Below, in pieces: positions 55,519-63,730 of a DNA stretch of 64,000 bases. Source of the stretch: Qipengyuania sediminis. GTDB taxonomy: Bacteria; Pseudomonadota; Alphaproteobacteria; Sphingomonadales; Sphingomonadaceae. Positions within the stretch are counted from its first letter, which is position 1. Every line of letters starts with the position of its first letter. Made by a program: the position numbers and the translations under genes. Under the pieces are notes generated by a model that was not told where the DNA came from, made no database searches, and was given only the letters and a program-made list of their open reading frames with translations. The DNA lies in the NCBI RefSeq assembly GCF_004358425.1, contig NZ_CP037948.1, forward strand, positions 2,314,001 through 2,378,000. Reading direction: 5' to 3'.

Positions 55519-56166
55519 TCAGACACCGAAACCGCTCTTCAGGCCATCGATCACATATTGCGCGGCGAGCGCGGCGAGAAGAACGCCCAGCAGCCGGGTG
55601 ATGACCGCTTCTACCCGGTCGCCGAACAGTTTCATCAGCGGGCCCGCCGCGATCAGCGCTGCCATGGTAAGGAGCAGCACCAGCAGCAGTGCGCCAAGCA
55701 CCGTCAGCGTTCCCTCGGTCCCCTGCGCCTTGCTGGTGAGCAGCATCACTGAAGCGATCGCGCCCGGCCCGGCCAGCATCGGCATGGCCATGGGGAAGAC
55801 CGACACGTCGTCGACCTCGGGCGTCAGCGCGTTCGCGACCGCCACCCGCTCCGCCCGCTCCTCACGCCGCTGCGTGCGTTTCTCGAACACCATGTCGAGC
55901 GCGATCAAAAACAGCATGAGCCCGCCCGCGATGCGGAAGCTGTCGAGCTCGATATGCAGCGCGGCCAGCAGCGCCTCGCCGAACAACGCGAAGATCAGCA
56001 GGATCGCGCCTGCGATCACGGTCGCGCGGATCGCCATGTTGCGGCGCTGCGAGGCGCTCGCCTCCTTTGTCAGCCCGGCATAGATCGGCGCGCAGCCTGG
56101 CGGATCGATCACCACGAACAGCGTGATGAAGGCGCTGAAGAACAGCTCGGTGAGGGCCGGGTCCAT
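55519..56166 (-). CDS. MarC/UPF0056 family membrane protein
   Basis: A 215-residue integral membrane protein with six helices and the MarC signatures FFSAFITLFVVIDPPGCAPIY and FPMAMPMLAGPGAIASVMLL. The family was once thought to be an antibiotic-resistance transporter; the function is unsettled. It lies four bases after the lipoprotein gene and is probably part of the argB-yggT-folD-lipoprotein-marC run. Confidence 0.92.
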   Translation of the reverse strand: MDPALTELFFSAFITLFVVIDPPGCAPIYAGLTKEASASQRRNMAIRATVIAGAILLIFALFGEALLAALHIELDSFRIAGGLMLFLIALDMVFEKRTQRREERAERVAVANALTPEVDDVSVFPMAMPMLAGPGAIASVMLLTSKAQGTEGTLTVLGALLLVLLLTMAALIAAGPLMKLFGDRVEAVITRLLGVLLAALAAQYVIDGLKSGFGV

Positions 56167-56170
56167 CGTC

Positions 56171-56842
56171 CTATTCCATTACGAAGGTCGCGGTCAGCGC
56201 CGTCTTGTGCGTCGTCCCGTCCCACAGACCCGCGCGCACCACCACGCCGTTGGAGGGCTGCACGATGGCATAGCGCAAGGTGTTGTCGGCGGACCGGCCT
56301 TGTGCGACCACGGGCACCTCTGCCGAGGGGATGGCGGGATCGGGCGCCGGCCGGCAGGTGGCGACATGTGTCTGAACGAATTCGGGCGCGGGCAGGGGCT
56401 CGGCACGGAACTGGCCGACGTCGACAATCCACTTGTAACCGCCGCCCCGCTGCCGCTCCCAGATCGTCAGGAAATCGCCGTGCCGCCCGTCGGGCCATTG
56501 CGCCGCGCCGCGGGTGATGGCGAGAGTGCCGTCGCAGCTCGACCATACCTCGTGCGGTTCCCAGCGCACCGCCTGGGGCGGATCGGCGCGGCCGCGAAGC
56601 CAGGTCTTGGCATCGACCTTGTCGGGCACGAACATGATCGCGCCGTCAGCGGCGGTGTCGCGGAAGGCGGTCCATTGCCCACGTTCCTGCGCTTCGCGGG
56701 CGAAAGCGAGCTCGGCGGCGATAACCGCGCTCGGCTCCGCGGCCTGTCCGAGGAAGGCGGCCCTGCGCTTCTCCACCGGACTTGCCCCGGTGGCGCAGCC
56801 GGCGAGCATCAGCAGGGCCAGCGCGGCGGTGATCGCTTTCAT
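56171..56842 (-). CDS. Lipoprotein with NTF2/SnoaL-like domain
   Basis: A 223-residue lipoprotein with signal sequence [19 protein letters not shown] (lipobox LAGC, Cys16). The mature part contains [13 protein letters not shown] helices ([30 protein letters not shown]) and [30 protein letters not shown], the pattern of SnoaL/DUF4440 folds. Such domains bind small molecules; no catalytic residues are assignable. The start overlaps the folD stop by four bases. Confidence 0.75.
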   Translation of the reverse strand: MKAITAALALLMLAGCATGASPVEKRRAAFLGQAAEPSAVIAAELAFAREAQERGQWTAFRDTAADGAIMFVPDKVDAKTWLRGRADPPQAVRWEPHEVWSSCDGTLAITRGAAQWPDGRHGDFLTIWERQRGGGYKWIVDVGQFRAEPLPAPEFVQTHVATCRPAPDPAIPSAEVPVVAQGRSADNTLRYAIVQPSNGVVVRAGLWDGTTHKTALTATFVME

Positions 56843-57732
56843 AGCTCTTCCTCGAGGCGGAGGCCCGCATGGATATGGGCCGCCACCAGCGCATTGCGAA
56901 GCAGCACCGCGATGGTCATCGGGCCCACCCCGCCGGGCACCGGTGTGATCGCCCCCGCGGCCTCGCTGGCGGAAGCGAAATCGACGTCGCCCACCAGCCT
57001 TGCCTTCGCCTCGCCATCGGCGGGGGGGAGACGGTTGATGCCGACGTCGATCACAGTCGCCCCCGGCTTAAGCCAATCGCCCTTGACCATCTCCGCGCGG
57101 CCTACCGCCGCCACCACGATATCGGCGCGGCGCACGAGGCTCTGCAGATCGCGGGTGCGGCTGTGCGCCACGGTCACCGTACAGCTTTCGGCGAGCAGCA
57201 GCTGCGCCATGGGCTTGCCGACGATATTGGAGCGCCCGATCACCACCGCGTCGAAACCCGAGAGATCGCCGAGGTGGTCCTTGAGGAGCATCAGGCAGCC
57301 CAAGGGCGTGCAGGGCACGAAACCCGCCAGCCCGGTCGCGAGCCGTCCCGCGCTTTCGGTGGTGAAGCCGTCGACGTCTTTGCCCGGATCGATCGCGGCG
57401 ATCACCGCGGCCTCGTCCATATGCTTGGGCAGCGGGAGCTGGACAAGGATGCCGTCGACCGCAGGGTCGGCATTGAGCCGCTCGATCAGCGCCAGCAACT
57501 CCCCTTCAGGGGTCTCCGCGGGCAGGCGGTGCTCGAAGCTCGCCATCCCCGCCTCGCGCGTCGCCTTGCCCTTCGCGCCGACATAGACCTCGCTTGCCGG
57601 GTCCGCACCCACCAGCACTACGGCCAGGCCCGCCGGGCGCCCAGCCGCCGCCTCGAACCGGCGCGCGGCCTCTCCGACCCGCGCCCGCAGTCGTGAGGCG
57701 AAGGCCTTGCCGTCGATGAGCTTGGCAGCCAT
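56839..57732 (-). CDS. folD: Methylenetetrahydrofolate dehydrogenase / methenyl-THF cyclohydrolase FolD
   Basis: Bifunctional NADP-dependent enzyme interconverting 5,10-methylene-THF and 10-formyl-THF; it works on the same C1 pool as metF and gcvT in this window. The 297-residue protein has [16 protein letters not shown] with the catalytic Lys, [19 protein letters not shown], and [17 protein letters not shown] for NADP. It shares one base with the yggT stop (TGATG). Confidence 0.96.
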   Translation of the reverse strand: MAAKLIDGKAFASRLRARVGEAARRFEAAAGRPAGLAVVLVGADPASEVYVGAKGKATREAGMASFEHRLPAETPEGELLALIERLNADPAVDGILVQLPLPKHMDEAAVIAAIDPGKDVDGFTTESAGRLATGLAGFVPCTPLGCLMLLKDHLGDLSGFDAVVIGRSNIVGKPMAQLLLAESCTVTVAHSRTRDLQSLVRRADIVVAAVGRAEMVKGDWLKPGATVIDVGINRLPPADGEAKARLVGDVDFASASEAAGAITPVPGGVGPMTIAVLLRNALVAAHIHAGLRLEEEL

Positions 57733-58022
57733 CAGGCCACCATGATGCCGTTCAGCACGATCAGCACGATGTTGAGCAGGATGATCAGCACCAGCGGCGC
57801 GAAATCGATCGCCCCCGTCGCCGGCAGTATCCGCCGGATGGGCCGGTAAACCGGCTCGAGCAGGCGGTTGATGGCGTCGTAGAAGCTCATCAGGAACTGG
57901 TTCGAGGTGTTCACCACGTTGAAGGCGAACAGCAGCCCGATGATGAACTGGATGATGATCAGCATCACCAGCACATTGGTGAGCATGGAGATGATCTCGT
58001 AGAGGACGAAAAGAACCTGCAT
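57732..58022 (-). CDS. YggT family membrane protein
   Basis: A 96-residue protein with two hydrophobic stretches (about 3-34 and 76-95) around the motif [32 protein letters not shown], diagnostic of YggT (DUF, plasmid-stress/osmotic-like) proteins. I start at the ATG at 58022 (MQVLFVLYE). Function is not settled. Coupled by a one-base overlap to folD. Confidence 0.9.
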   Translation of the reverse strand: MQVLFVLYEIISMLTNVLVMLIIIQFIIGLLFAFNVVNTSNQFLMSFYDAINRLLEPVYRPIRRILPATGAIDFAPLVLIILLNIVLIVLNGIMVA

Positions 58023-58080
58023 CGCATCCTTCCAGTGGTTGGCCGCCTGTCTTACCCGACCAATACGCCCCGTGCCAGCC

Positions 58081-58983
58081 TCATTCGGCGCGCACCAGTG
58101 TGCCCGCCCCGCGTGCGGTAAAGAATTCGAGCAGCATCGCGTGCGGCACACGCCCATCCAGCACCACCGCCGCCTCGCACCCCGCCTCCACCGCGGCGAC
58201 GCAGGTCTCGAGCTTGGGAATCATCCCGCCAGTGATCGCGCCTTCCGCGCGCAGATTGGCGATCGCGGCGGGGGTGAGATCGGTGAGCAGTTCGCCCTCC
58301 CTGTCGAGCACGCCTGCGACATCGGTCAGCAGCATCAGCCGCGCGGCGTGAAGCGCTCCCGCCAGCGCGCCCGCCATCGTGTCGGCGTTGATATTGTAGG
58401 TGTGCCCATCCTCGCCGGCGCCGATGGGGGCGACGACCGGGATCATTCCTGCCGCCACAGCCGTGTCGATGAGGCGCGCGTCGACCCGTATCGGCTCCCC
58501 CACGAAGCCGAGGTCGAGCGCCTGCTCGATATGGCTGCCGGGGTCCTTCCGCGTCCGGCTGAGCTTTCTCGCGGTGACGAGCCCGCCGTCCTTTCCCGAA
58601 ATTCCCAGCGCCCGCCCCCCGGCGCGTGTGATCGCACCGACCAGCTGTTTGTTGATCGCCCCCGAAAGCACCATCTCGGCGACCTCCGCAGTTGCCTTGT
58701 CGGTCACGCGCAGGCCGTCAACGAAGCGGGACTCGACCCCGAGCTTCTCCAGCATGGCGCCGATCTGCGGGCCGCCGCCGTGGACCACCACCGGGTTGAT
58801 CCCAACCGCCTTCAGCAGCACGACGTCTTCAGCGAACTCGCGCTCCCTTTTCTCGTCCCCCATGGCGTTGCCGCCGTATTTCACCACGAAGGTCCGCCCT
58901 GCGTAACGCTGCAGATAGGGGAGCGCCTCGATGAGGGTCTCCGCCTTGGCGCGGACGCCGGCAAGATCGGTGCTGTCGTTCAT
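58081..58983 (-). CDS. argB: Acetylglutamate kinase
   Basis: Second step of arginine biosynthesis. The 300-residue amino acid kinase (ATG at 58983) shows [68 protein letters not shown] and [13 protein letters not shown], and [16 protein letters not shown] with the C-terminal substrate loop. It matches the arginine-sensitive hexameric type in length, including an N-terminal helix. First gene of the run argB-yggT-folD. Confidence 0.95.
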   Translation of the reverse strand: MNDSTDLAGVRAKAETLIEALPYLQRYAGRTFVVKYGGNAMGDEKREREFAEDVVLLKAVGINPVVVHGGGPQIGAMLEKLGVESRFVDGLRVTDKATAEVAEMVLSGAINKQLVGAITRAGGRALGISGKDGGLVTARKLSRTRKDPGSHIEQALDLGFVGEPIRVDARLIDTAVAAGMIPVVAPIGAGEDGHTYNINADTMAGALAGALHAARLMLLTDVAGVLDREGELLTDLTPAAIANLRAEGAITGGMIPKLETCVAAVEAGCEAAVVLDGRVPHAMLLEFFTARGAGTLVRAE

Positions 58984-59052
58984 GCCCGCGCCGTTAGCGC
59001 CGGAACGCGCGCCGCGCCATTTGCTTTCAGTCCTGACGATTGGAGAGGGAAT

Positions 59053-59190
59053 ATGGCCGAAAAGAATGGCAACGGTAGCGAAACCGCCAGAAGGGCGAAC
59101 GCCAAGGCTTCCAAGCAAGGCAAGTCCAACCCGCGCAAGAGCAGCGCCGCGCAGGCGGAGCTGGGCAAGAAGGGCGGCAGGAAAAGCTAG
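59053..59190 (+). CDS. Small basic Lys/Ala-rich protein, 45 residues
   Basis: A very short basic hydrophilic protein ([20 protein letters not shown]...GKKGGRKS) with GGAGAGGGA just before the ATG at 59053. The composition (Lys, Ala, Gly, Arg, Asn, Ser; no aromatic residues) is like stress-associated KGG-type or disordered proteins. Divergent from argB. No named family recognised. The stop overlaps the next, convergent gene by four bases. Confidence 0.6.
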   Translation: MAEKNGNGSETARRANAKASKQGKSNPRKSSAAQAELGKKGGRKS

Positions 59191-59477
59191 TCGAAGATCT
59201 CTTCGAAGAAACTCTTCTTGCGCTTGTGCGGCTTGCCGTAACCGTGGCCGTAGCCCGCATGCTGGTGCCCGCCGTGCTGGGCATAGCTCGGCGCGGGGCG
59301 CGGGGCAGGAGATGCAGGACCACTGCGTTCAATGATCTTGTCGAGCTCGCCCCGGTCGAGCCACACCCCGCGGCATTGCGGGCAATAGTCGATCTCGATC
59401 CCCTGACGGTCGCTCATTGCCAGCGGCACCCGGCACACGGGGCATTGCATCGCCGCGACCTGGTCCTGGCTGCGCAT
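59187..59477 (-). CDS. Zinc-ribbon (zf-TFIIB-like) protein
   Basis: A 96-residue protein with a two-knuckle zinc ribbon, [12 protein letters not shown] and [22 protein letters not shown], as in bacterial zf-TFIIB family members. The tail (about 50-96) is Pro, His, Gly and Tyr-rich ([13 protein letters not shown]) and ends KSFFEEIFD. The role is unknown; nucleic-acid or metal binding is usual for this ribbon. Confidence 0.85.
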   Translation of the reverse strand: MRSQDQVAAMQCPVCRVPLAMSDRQGIEIDYCPQCRGVWLDRGELDKIIERSGPASPAPRPAPSYAQHGGHQHAGYGHGYGKPHKRKKSFFEEIFD

Positions 59478-59575
59478 CGGCGGGTGTCCTCTCGTTATCG
59501 TTGGGAGGCAAGATAAGCACGGCGGCGCGGCATCTCAAGCTTGCGTCCGCCGCCAGCGGCTCTAGCCTTCCGGCG

Positions 59576-60196
59576 ATGCACCTCGCCCTTGCCGCAGCCA
59601 TGCTTGCGCTCGCCCTCGCCGGTTGCGCGACAGCATCCCAGCCGGCCCACCCGCAGGACCGCTTCTGGCAGGCGCTCGCGAGCCATTGCGGCAAGGCCTA
59701 TGCGGGCGGCATGGTCAGCGACGAGGCGCCGGACGCGGAGATGCGCGGCGCGGCGATGGCGATGCACGTCCGGCGCTGCTCACCCGCGCGGATCGAGGTG
59801 CCGTTTCACGTCCAGCGCGCTGACGGGACCTGGGACCGGAGCCGCACCTGGATATTCACCCGCACGGCCACCGGGCTGCGCCTGAAGCACGACCATCGGC
59901 ATGAAGACGGCAGACCCGATGCGATGACGCAGTATGGCGGCGACACGGCCACCGGAGGCACTGTCCGCGCGCAGGCGTTCCCGGTGGACGCCGAAAGCCA
60001 GGCGCTGTTCCGGCGCGAGGGGCGGGCGGTCTCGCTCACCAATGTCTGGTGGGTAGAGGTCGATCGCGCGGGCACGCCTGGGGCCGCGTTCGCCTATCGC
60101 CTGCGCCGCGAAGCTCCGAACGCGCGCGACTTCCGTGTCGCCTTCGACCTCACCCGCCCCGTCCCCGCGCCGCCCGCACCCTGGGGATACGACTAG
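59576..60196 (+). CDS. Conserved lipoprotein of unknown function
   Basis: A 206-residue lipoprotein with signal peptide MHLALAAAMLALALAGCATA (lipobox LAGC). The mature domain has two further Cys (HCGKAY, RRCSPARI) and ends in FDLTRPVPAPPAPWGYD; segments WDRSRTWIFTRTATGLRLKHDHRHEDG are conserved-looking. I do not recognise a catalytic family. Start chosen at 59576. Confidence 0.7.
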   Translation: MHLALAAAMLALALAGCATASQPAHPQDRFWQALASHCGKAYAGGMVSDEAPDAEMRGAAMAMHVRRCSPARIEVPFHVQRADGTWDRSRTWIFTRTATGLRLKHDHRHEDGRPDAMTQYGGDTATGGTVRAQAFPVDAESQALFRREGRAVSLTNVWWVEVDRAGTPGAAFAYRLRREAPNARDFRVAFDLTRPVPAPPAPWGYD

Positions 60197-60208
60197 CCGG
60201 CACGAAGA

Positions 60209-60244
60209 CGGCCGCCCCCCTGGCGGGAGAGCGGCCGCTTCTTG
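60209..60244. terminator. Hairpin, possible bidirectional terminator
   Basis: CGGCCGC (60209-60215) pairs with GCGGCCG (60231-60237), enclosing an inner CCC/GGG pairing, and is followed by CTTCTTGT. It lies between the convergent lipoprotein and Gln-rich genes. The T-run is poor, so efficiency is uncertain. Confidence 0.5.
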
Positions 60245-60261
60245 TGGCCGGCCCGGACGGG

Positions 60262-60933
60262 TCAGGTCAGGCTGGCGTCGTCTTCATCGTCGTTCGAGCC
60301 GCGGCCGATCTCGCCGCCCTGGCGACCGGCCCGGCCGCTCTCGCTCTGCTCCGACTGGTTCCAGCTGTTTTCGTCGGCGATGCCGGTGCCCATCGAGCCC
60401 GTTTCGCCGCCGTCTTCGCCGATGCCGGTTTCGGTCTGGCGGCTCTCGCCGTCCTGGCCCGAACCGCTGCGCTGGCTGCCGTAATCGGCCTGCTCGTACT
60501 GGCCCGAGCTGCTCGAGCCGCCCCCGAGCTGGTCGGCTTCATTGCCGAGCGGCGCGCCAGAGGTGGCATTGCCACCGCCGCGCTGATCGCCGCCGCCGCC
60601 CTGGCTCATGCCAAGACCCGAGGCGCCGGTCTGGCTGCCGTCCTGACCGCCGGTGCCCGAGCCCGGATTGGCCTGCTCCTGCTGCATCTCGCTGTCGCCG
60701 CGCCCGCGCTCGCCTTCGGCCTGGCCCGGAGTCGCCGAACCACCCTGCTGGCCCTGATAGCCGCCCGACTGCTGCGCCTGCGCGCCGCTCTGCTGCTGGT
60801 CCTGGCCGAAGCCCGACTGGCCCTGGCCGGCGCCGGAGAAGTTCTGACCGGGGGTTTGGCCGCTTTGGCCCGACTGATCCTGCTGCTGCTGGCCCGACTG
60901 CTTGCCAAAGCTGCTGTTGTCCGACTGGTTCAT
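60262..60933 (-). CDS. Extremely Gln/Gly/Ser-rich low-complexity protein
   Basis: A 223-residue hydrophilic protein made almost entirely of Gln, Gly, Ser, Asp, Asn, Glu and Ala (MNQSDNSSFGKQSGQQQQDQ start; later GGGSSSSGQYEQADYGSQ). It has no hydrophobic segment, no Cys, and ends in an acidic EIGRGSNDDEDDASLT tail. The ATG at 60933 has AAGGAG at a good distance, so it is a real gene. It is probably fully disordered. Possible roles are desiccation or stress protection, or condensate-like behaviour, but none is shown. Confidence 0.75.
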   Translation of the reverse strand: MNQSDNSSFGKQSGQQQQDQSGQSGQTPGQNFSGAGQGQSGFGQDQQQSGAQAQQSGGYQGQQGGSATPGQAEGERGRGDSEMQQEQANPGSGTGGQDGSQTGASGLGMSQGGGGDQRGGGNATSGAPLGNEADQLGGGSSSSGQYEQADYGSQRSGSGQDGESRQTETGIGEDGGETGSMGTGIADENSWNQSEQSESGRAGRQGGEIGRGSNDDEDDASLT

Positions 60934-61122
60934 TATCGCTCTCCTTGGTCTCTTCGTAGGCGACGTTCGCGCCGCCGCTGTCTTTTGAGAGTCCTCGGCC
61001 CGGCAAAGGTTCCACACCTGCGCCGGAATGGGGCCTGACCGCGCCGCTCCGCAGGTAAGCAGGGGCCGGCGCGTTGTGCGCGCTTCGGCATAGCCGGTGC
61101 CGGAAGCTGGCGGAGAACGGCG

Positions 61123-61456
61123 ATGCTTTGGGTGATGACGGCAGCATTGGTGACGGCAAGCCCGCCTGCGCCGGTCGTGACCGCCCAGCCCGATGGCGAG
61201 GCACTGGCGCTCGGCCGCGAGCTGGCGGAGACCGGCGGCTGATGGCGGCGGAGGGCGGCACCTTTGCCGAGGCGCTGTCGCTGGAGCACCTGCGCGAACT
61301 GGCAGCGGCGGCGCTCGCCCGCGCAGGTCGCTTATCGCGCGGCCATGCCCCGGGTCATCCCGGCGACAATGGCGCAAGTGCAGGGGAGGCTTCAAGGCCG
61401 ACATGCGCGCCGCCTGGTGCGCGGAGAGGGGCAAGGGCTGCGCTGCCGGGCGCTAG
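61123..61456 (+). pseudogene. Decayed gene for a secreted DUF2059-like protein (several frameshifts)
   Basis: The remains of one gene are spread over three frames. 61123-61242 encodes a signal-peptide-like start and GEALALGRELAETGG. The next frame gives AEALSLEHLRELAAAALARA (from 61242). A further shift gives AQVAYRAAMPRVIPATMAQVQG (about 61320-61385). The last gives GFKADMRAAWCAERGKGC and TAG at 61454. Joined in order these match the sphingomonad pattern ...LAETG...LS.EDLRAL...YRAAMP.V..ATM...GDFK.DMRAA.C, but a central part of about 50 residues is gone. Each break is seen in the sequence; the family match is from memory. Confidence 0.7.
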
Positions 61457-61520
61457 GCTACGCCTCCACGGCGGAGGCGCTTTCATGCTTTGTTGAGGTT
61501 GCGCCCGCCATGATGCGGCG

Positions 61521-62081
61521 ATGGGCGACATCGTGCCGTTCCGCCGCCGCCGGCCCTTCACGCGCCCGAGCGGCCATGGCTTTCGCGAGGCGACCTGGTG
61601 GGACGCCGCGCGCGAGAGTGGGCCGATCCTCCTCATGGCCCCGCTGGCCTTGTTCGCAGTGTTGACATTCTGGCCGCGCACCGGGGCCGTGCCGGACTTC
61701 GGGTCCGAGGCTCCGCCGGGCGCGATCGACCGCGAGAGCGCGAGCTTCACGCGCTGCGGCCGCTCTTCGGGCGGCAACTGCGTGATCGACGGCGACACCT
61801 TCCGCTATCGGGGCGAGAAGATCCGCGTCGCCGATATCAACACGCCCGAGGTCTCGAGTCCGCAGTGTGCCTACGAAGCGCAGCTCGGCGCCAGGGCCAC
61901 CGCCCGCTTCCACCAACTCCTCAACGAAGGCCCCTTTACGCTCGAACCCACCGACCGCGCCCAAGACAAATACGGCCGCGCGCTTTTCGTGGTGACGCGG
62001 GATGGTGAGAGCCTCGGCGCGGTGCTGGTCCGCGAAGGGCTCGCGGAGGAGTGGCAGGGCTATCGGCGGGAGTGGTGTTAG
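61521..62081 (+). CDS. Membrane-anchored thermonuclease-like (SNase) protein
   Basis: A 186-residue protein with one membrane segment (about 34-51, ILLMAPLALFAVLTFW) and an SNase fold after it: VIDGDTFRYRGEKIRVADINTPE carries the Asp and Arg/Glu active residues and DKYGRALFVV the second Arg. It is short for the family, and the C-terminal helices are brief. Probably an exported or inner-membrane-bound nuclease, acting in nutrient scavenging or DNA degradation. Confidence 0.85.
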   Translation: MGDIVPFRRRRPFTRPSGHGFREATWWDAARESGPILLMAPLALFAVLTFWPRTGAVPDFGSEAPPGAIDRESASFTRCGRSSGGNCVIDGDTFRYRGEKIRVADINTPEVSSPQCAYEAQLGARATARFHQLLNEGPFTLEPTDRAQDKYGRALFVVTRDGESLGAVLVREGLAEEWQGYRREWC

Positions 62082-62116
62082 TCACCAAGGCACGGTTGCG
62101 CAGGATTACTGTCTTC

Positions 62117-63727
62117 TTAAAAGTTTAGGTGCGCACCGCAGTGGCCAATGACAATAAGCCGCCGATCAGCGATCCATTCGAAGTGAATGCGAAGTGTCTC
62201 AGCTTTATTGTCAGCGACACCGATCTTCAGATGTCGCTCCATTTCCAACTCTGCACCTTCGAAAATGAATGTACGGCGTTGTCGCCCAGCTTTGGAGAGA
62301 GTTTCAGCTTCCTTCGCTGCATATGAAGCACCGAAACATTGTCGAGCGGTCACATCACTTCCGCCTTCAGCTAAGGTGGTCCAATAAGACGTGCTTAACG
62401 ACCAAAGAAGTTCAAACGCCTTGCTGCGGTGCCGGAAAGCGTAGGAGTCGCGCGCTGACTCCAAAGCGGATTCGAGAACAGTCACCCGATCAGGGAAAAG
62501 CGCTGTGACGATGCGCAGAGAAGTTTCGAGAGTAGGTTCGCGTTCGAAAACCGCTTGAACATCATCAGGAGCAAGCGGCGGATGTGTCTTCGAGCTTGCC
62601 TGCGCTAATCCGCGCATCCGCTCCCGAAGGGAATGATTCTCATCTTCGAGCCTCGCAAACTCAGCTTGTAGTTCTGTTAGCTTGGCCGCTTCTTCGGTCA
62701 TCAAGGCCTCTGCGGTCTGCCCGGCTTCTTTCGCTACATCGATCTCTGCGCGCAACGCCTCTACTTCGGCTGCCAACTGGTCTTCTCGGCTTCCGGCAGC
62801 CGAGTTTGCAAGCGCGCGAGATGCTGCTTGCCGTAGAAGTCCAACCCTCCAGAAACGTGCGCTGCCTTCAGAGTCCCGGAATTGCAGCGGCAATACGCGC
62901 GATGCAATCTGGTGAGTGGCGCGAGGATTGCTCCCGGAATGCGGACATAGCCAAAGCGGGTGTTTGAACGGGTCTTCTGTTTCGGTTTCAAGCCCTGGCA
63001 TATAAAGGCGGATCGCCCCGTTGAAGGTGGACATGCGCTTGCCGACCATACGCGTGAGCTCAAAACCAGCTTCCGTCGCTATGGAACGCAAGTGGGCAGT
63101 GCCTGATAATCTGTTCGCAAGTCGTTCAAGGTCAACTTGGGCACCGCCGGTGTCGTCAACCGATATGAGGACCACGGGCAAGCGACGTTCCGGATTATAT
63201 AGAAGACCGGCGAGTTGGCTTACCTCTTCGGTTAAGACCGGGACGACCTCGTTTGTGAGAGACTCGCCGTCCGCCTCAGCAGCAAGTTTGCCGATCAAGT
63301 CGCGCACGATGCGTGGACGGCTATGGTCAAACCCTGGATCATCAGCGCTGCATTGGCAGATGAGTTGGGCACCATATCTCGTAAGAGATCCGGCGCGCTG
63401 CTCGACGAAAATGTCAGTCAGCCACTTTCGGCCTGCGACCTTGTCGCCAAGATAAGTCGTGCGAGCAGCCCAGACATGCCCCTGCTCGTCCTGCAGCCGG
63501 AATGCATTGACGGTAGCACGGGAGCCGGCATCAAGCTGGAAGCTATCACCATGCGCGGCCTCGCTGGGTAACTCTACCGCAGCCGTGTTCGCGATCCATT
63601 CTACGGAGAGGGATACAGCCGCGTCGAATGCCGCCCTGTCAGAAAGATCAAAGATCGCCCTAGACACTGGCAGGTTACGTTGCGGGCGGTTCATTGCCGC
63701 ACTCTCAAGATCGGGCAAGGTCGCCAT
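62117..63727 (-). CDS. Uncharacterised 536-residue protein, probably acquired
   Basis: I do not recognise the family. The N-half (about 20-300) is a mixed alpha/beta region with WAARTTYLGD, RKWLTDIFVEQ and the conserved-looking MSTFNGAIRLYMPGLE. A coiled coil follows at about 313-375. A C-terminal region (about 395-536) ends in RIHFEWIADRRLIVIGHCGAHLNF. Its DNA is visibly AT-richer, and its codon use differs from the flanking genes. It starts at the ATG at 63727, three bases after the nrdB stop, or at 63694, which has a better ribosome-binding site. Antiphage or other accessory functions are possible, but there is no direct sign. Confidence 0.8.
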   Translation of the reverse strand: MATLPDLESAAMNRPQRNLPVSRAIFDLSDRAAFDAAVSLSVEWIANTAAVELPSEAAHGDSFQLDAGSRATVNAFRLQDEQGHVWAARTTYLGDKVAGRKWLTDIFVEQRAGSLTRYGAQLICQCSADDPGFDHSRPRIVRDLIGKLAAEADGESLTNEVVPVLTEEVSQLAGLLYNPERRLPVVLISVDDTGGAQVDLERLANRLSGTAHLRSIATEAGFELTRMVGKRMSTFNGAIRLYMPGLETETEDPFKHPLWLCPHSGSNPRATHQIASRVLPLQFRDSEGSARFWRVGLLRQAASRALANSAAGSREDQLAAEVEALRAEIDVAKEAGQTAEALMTEEAAKLTELQAEFARLEDENHSLRERMRGLAQASSKTHPPLAPDDVQAVFEREPTLETSLRIVTALFPDRVTVLESALESARDSYAFRHRSKAFELLWSLSTSYWTTLAEGGSDVTARQCFGASYAAKEAETLSKAGRQRRTFIFEGAELEMERHLKIGVADNKAETLRIHFEWIADRRLIVIGHCGAHLNF

Positions 63728-63730
63728 TGG

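Noticed and set aside
59003..59027. EcfG promoter before the 45-residue protein
   Set aside because: GGAAC is present, but the -10 reads GCTT rather than CGTT; too weak to annotate.
60960..61013. EcfG promoter before the Gln-rich gene
   Set aside because: GGAAC exists on the minus strand but no CGTT follows at 16-17 bases.
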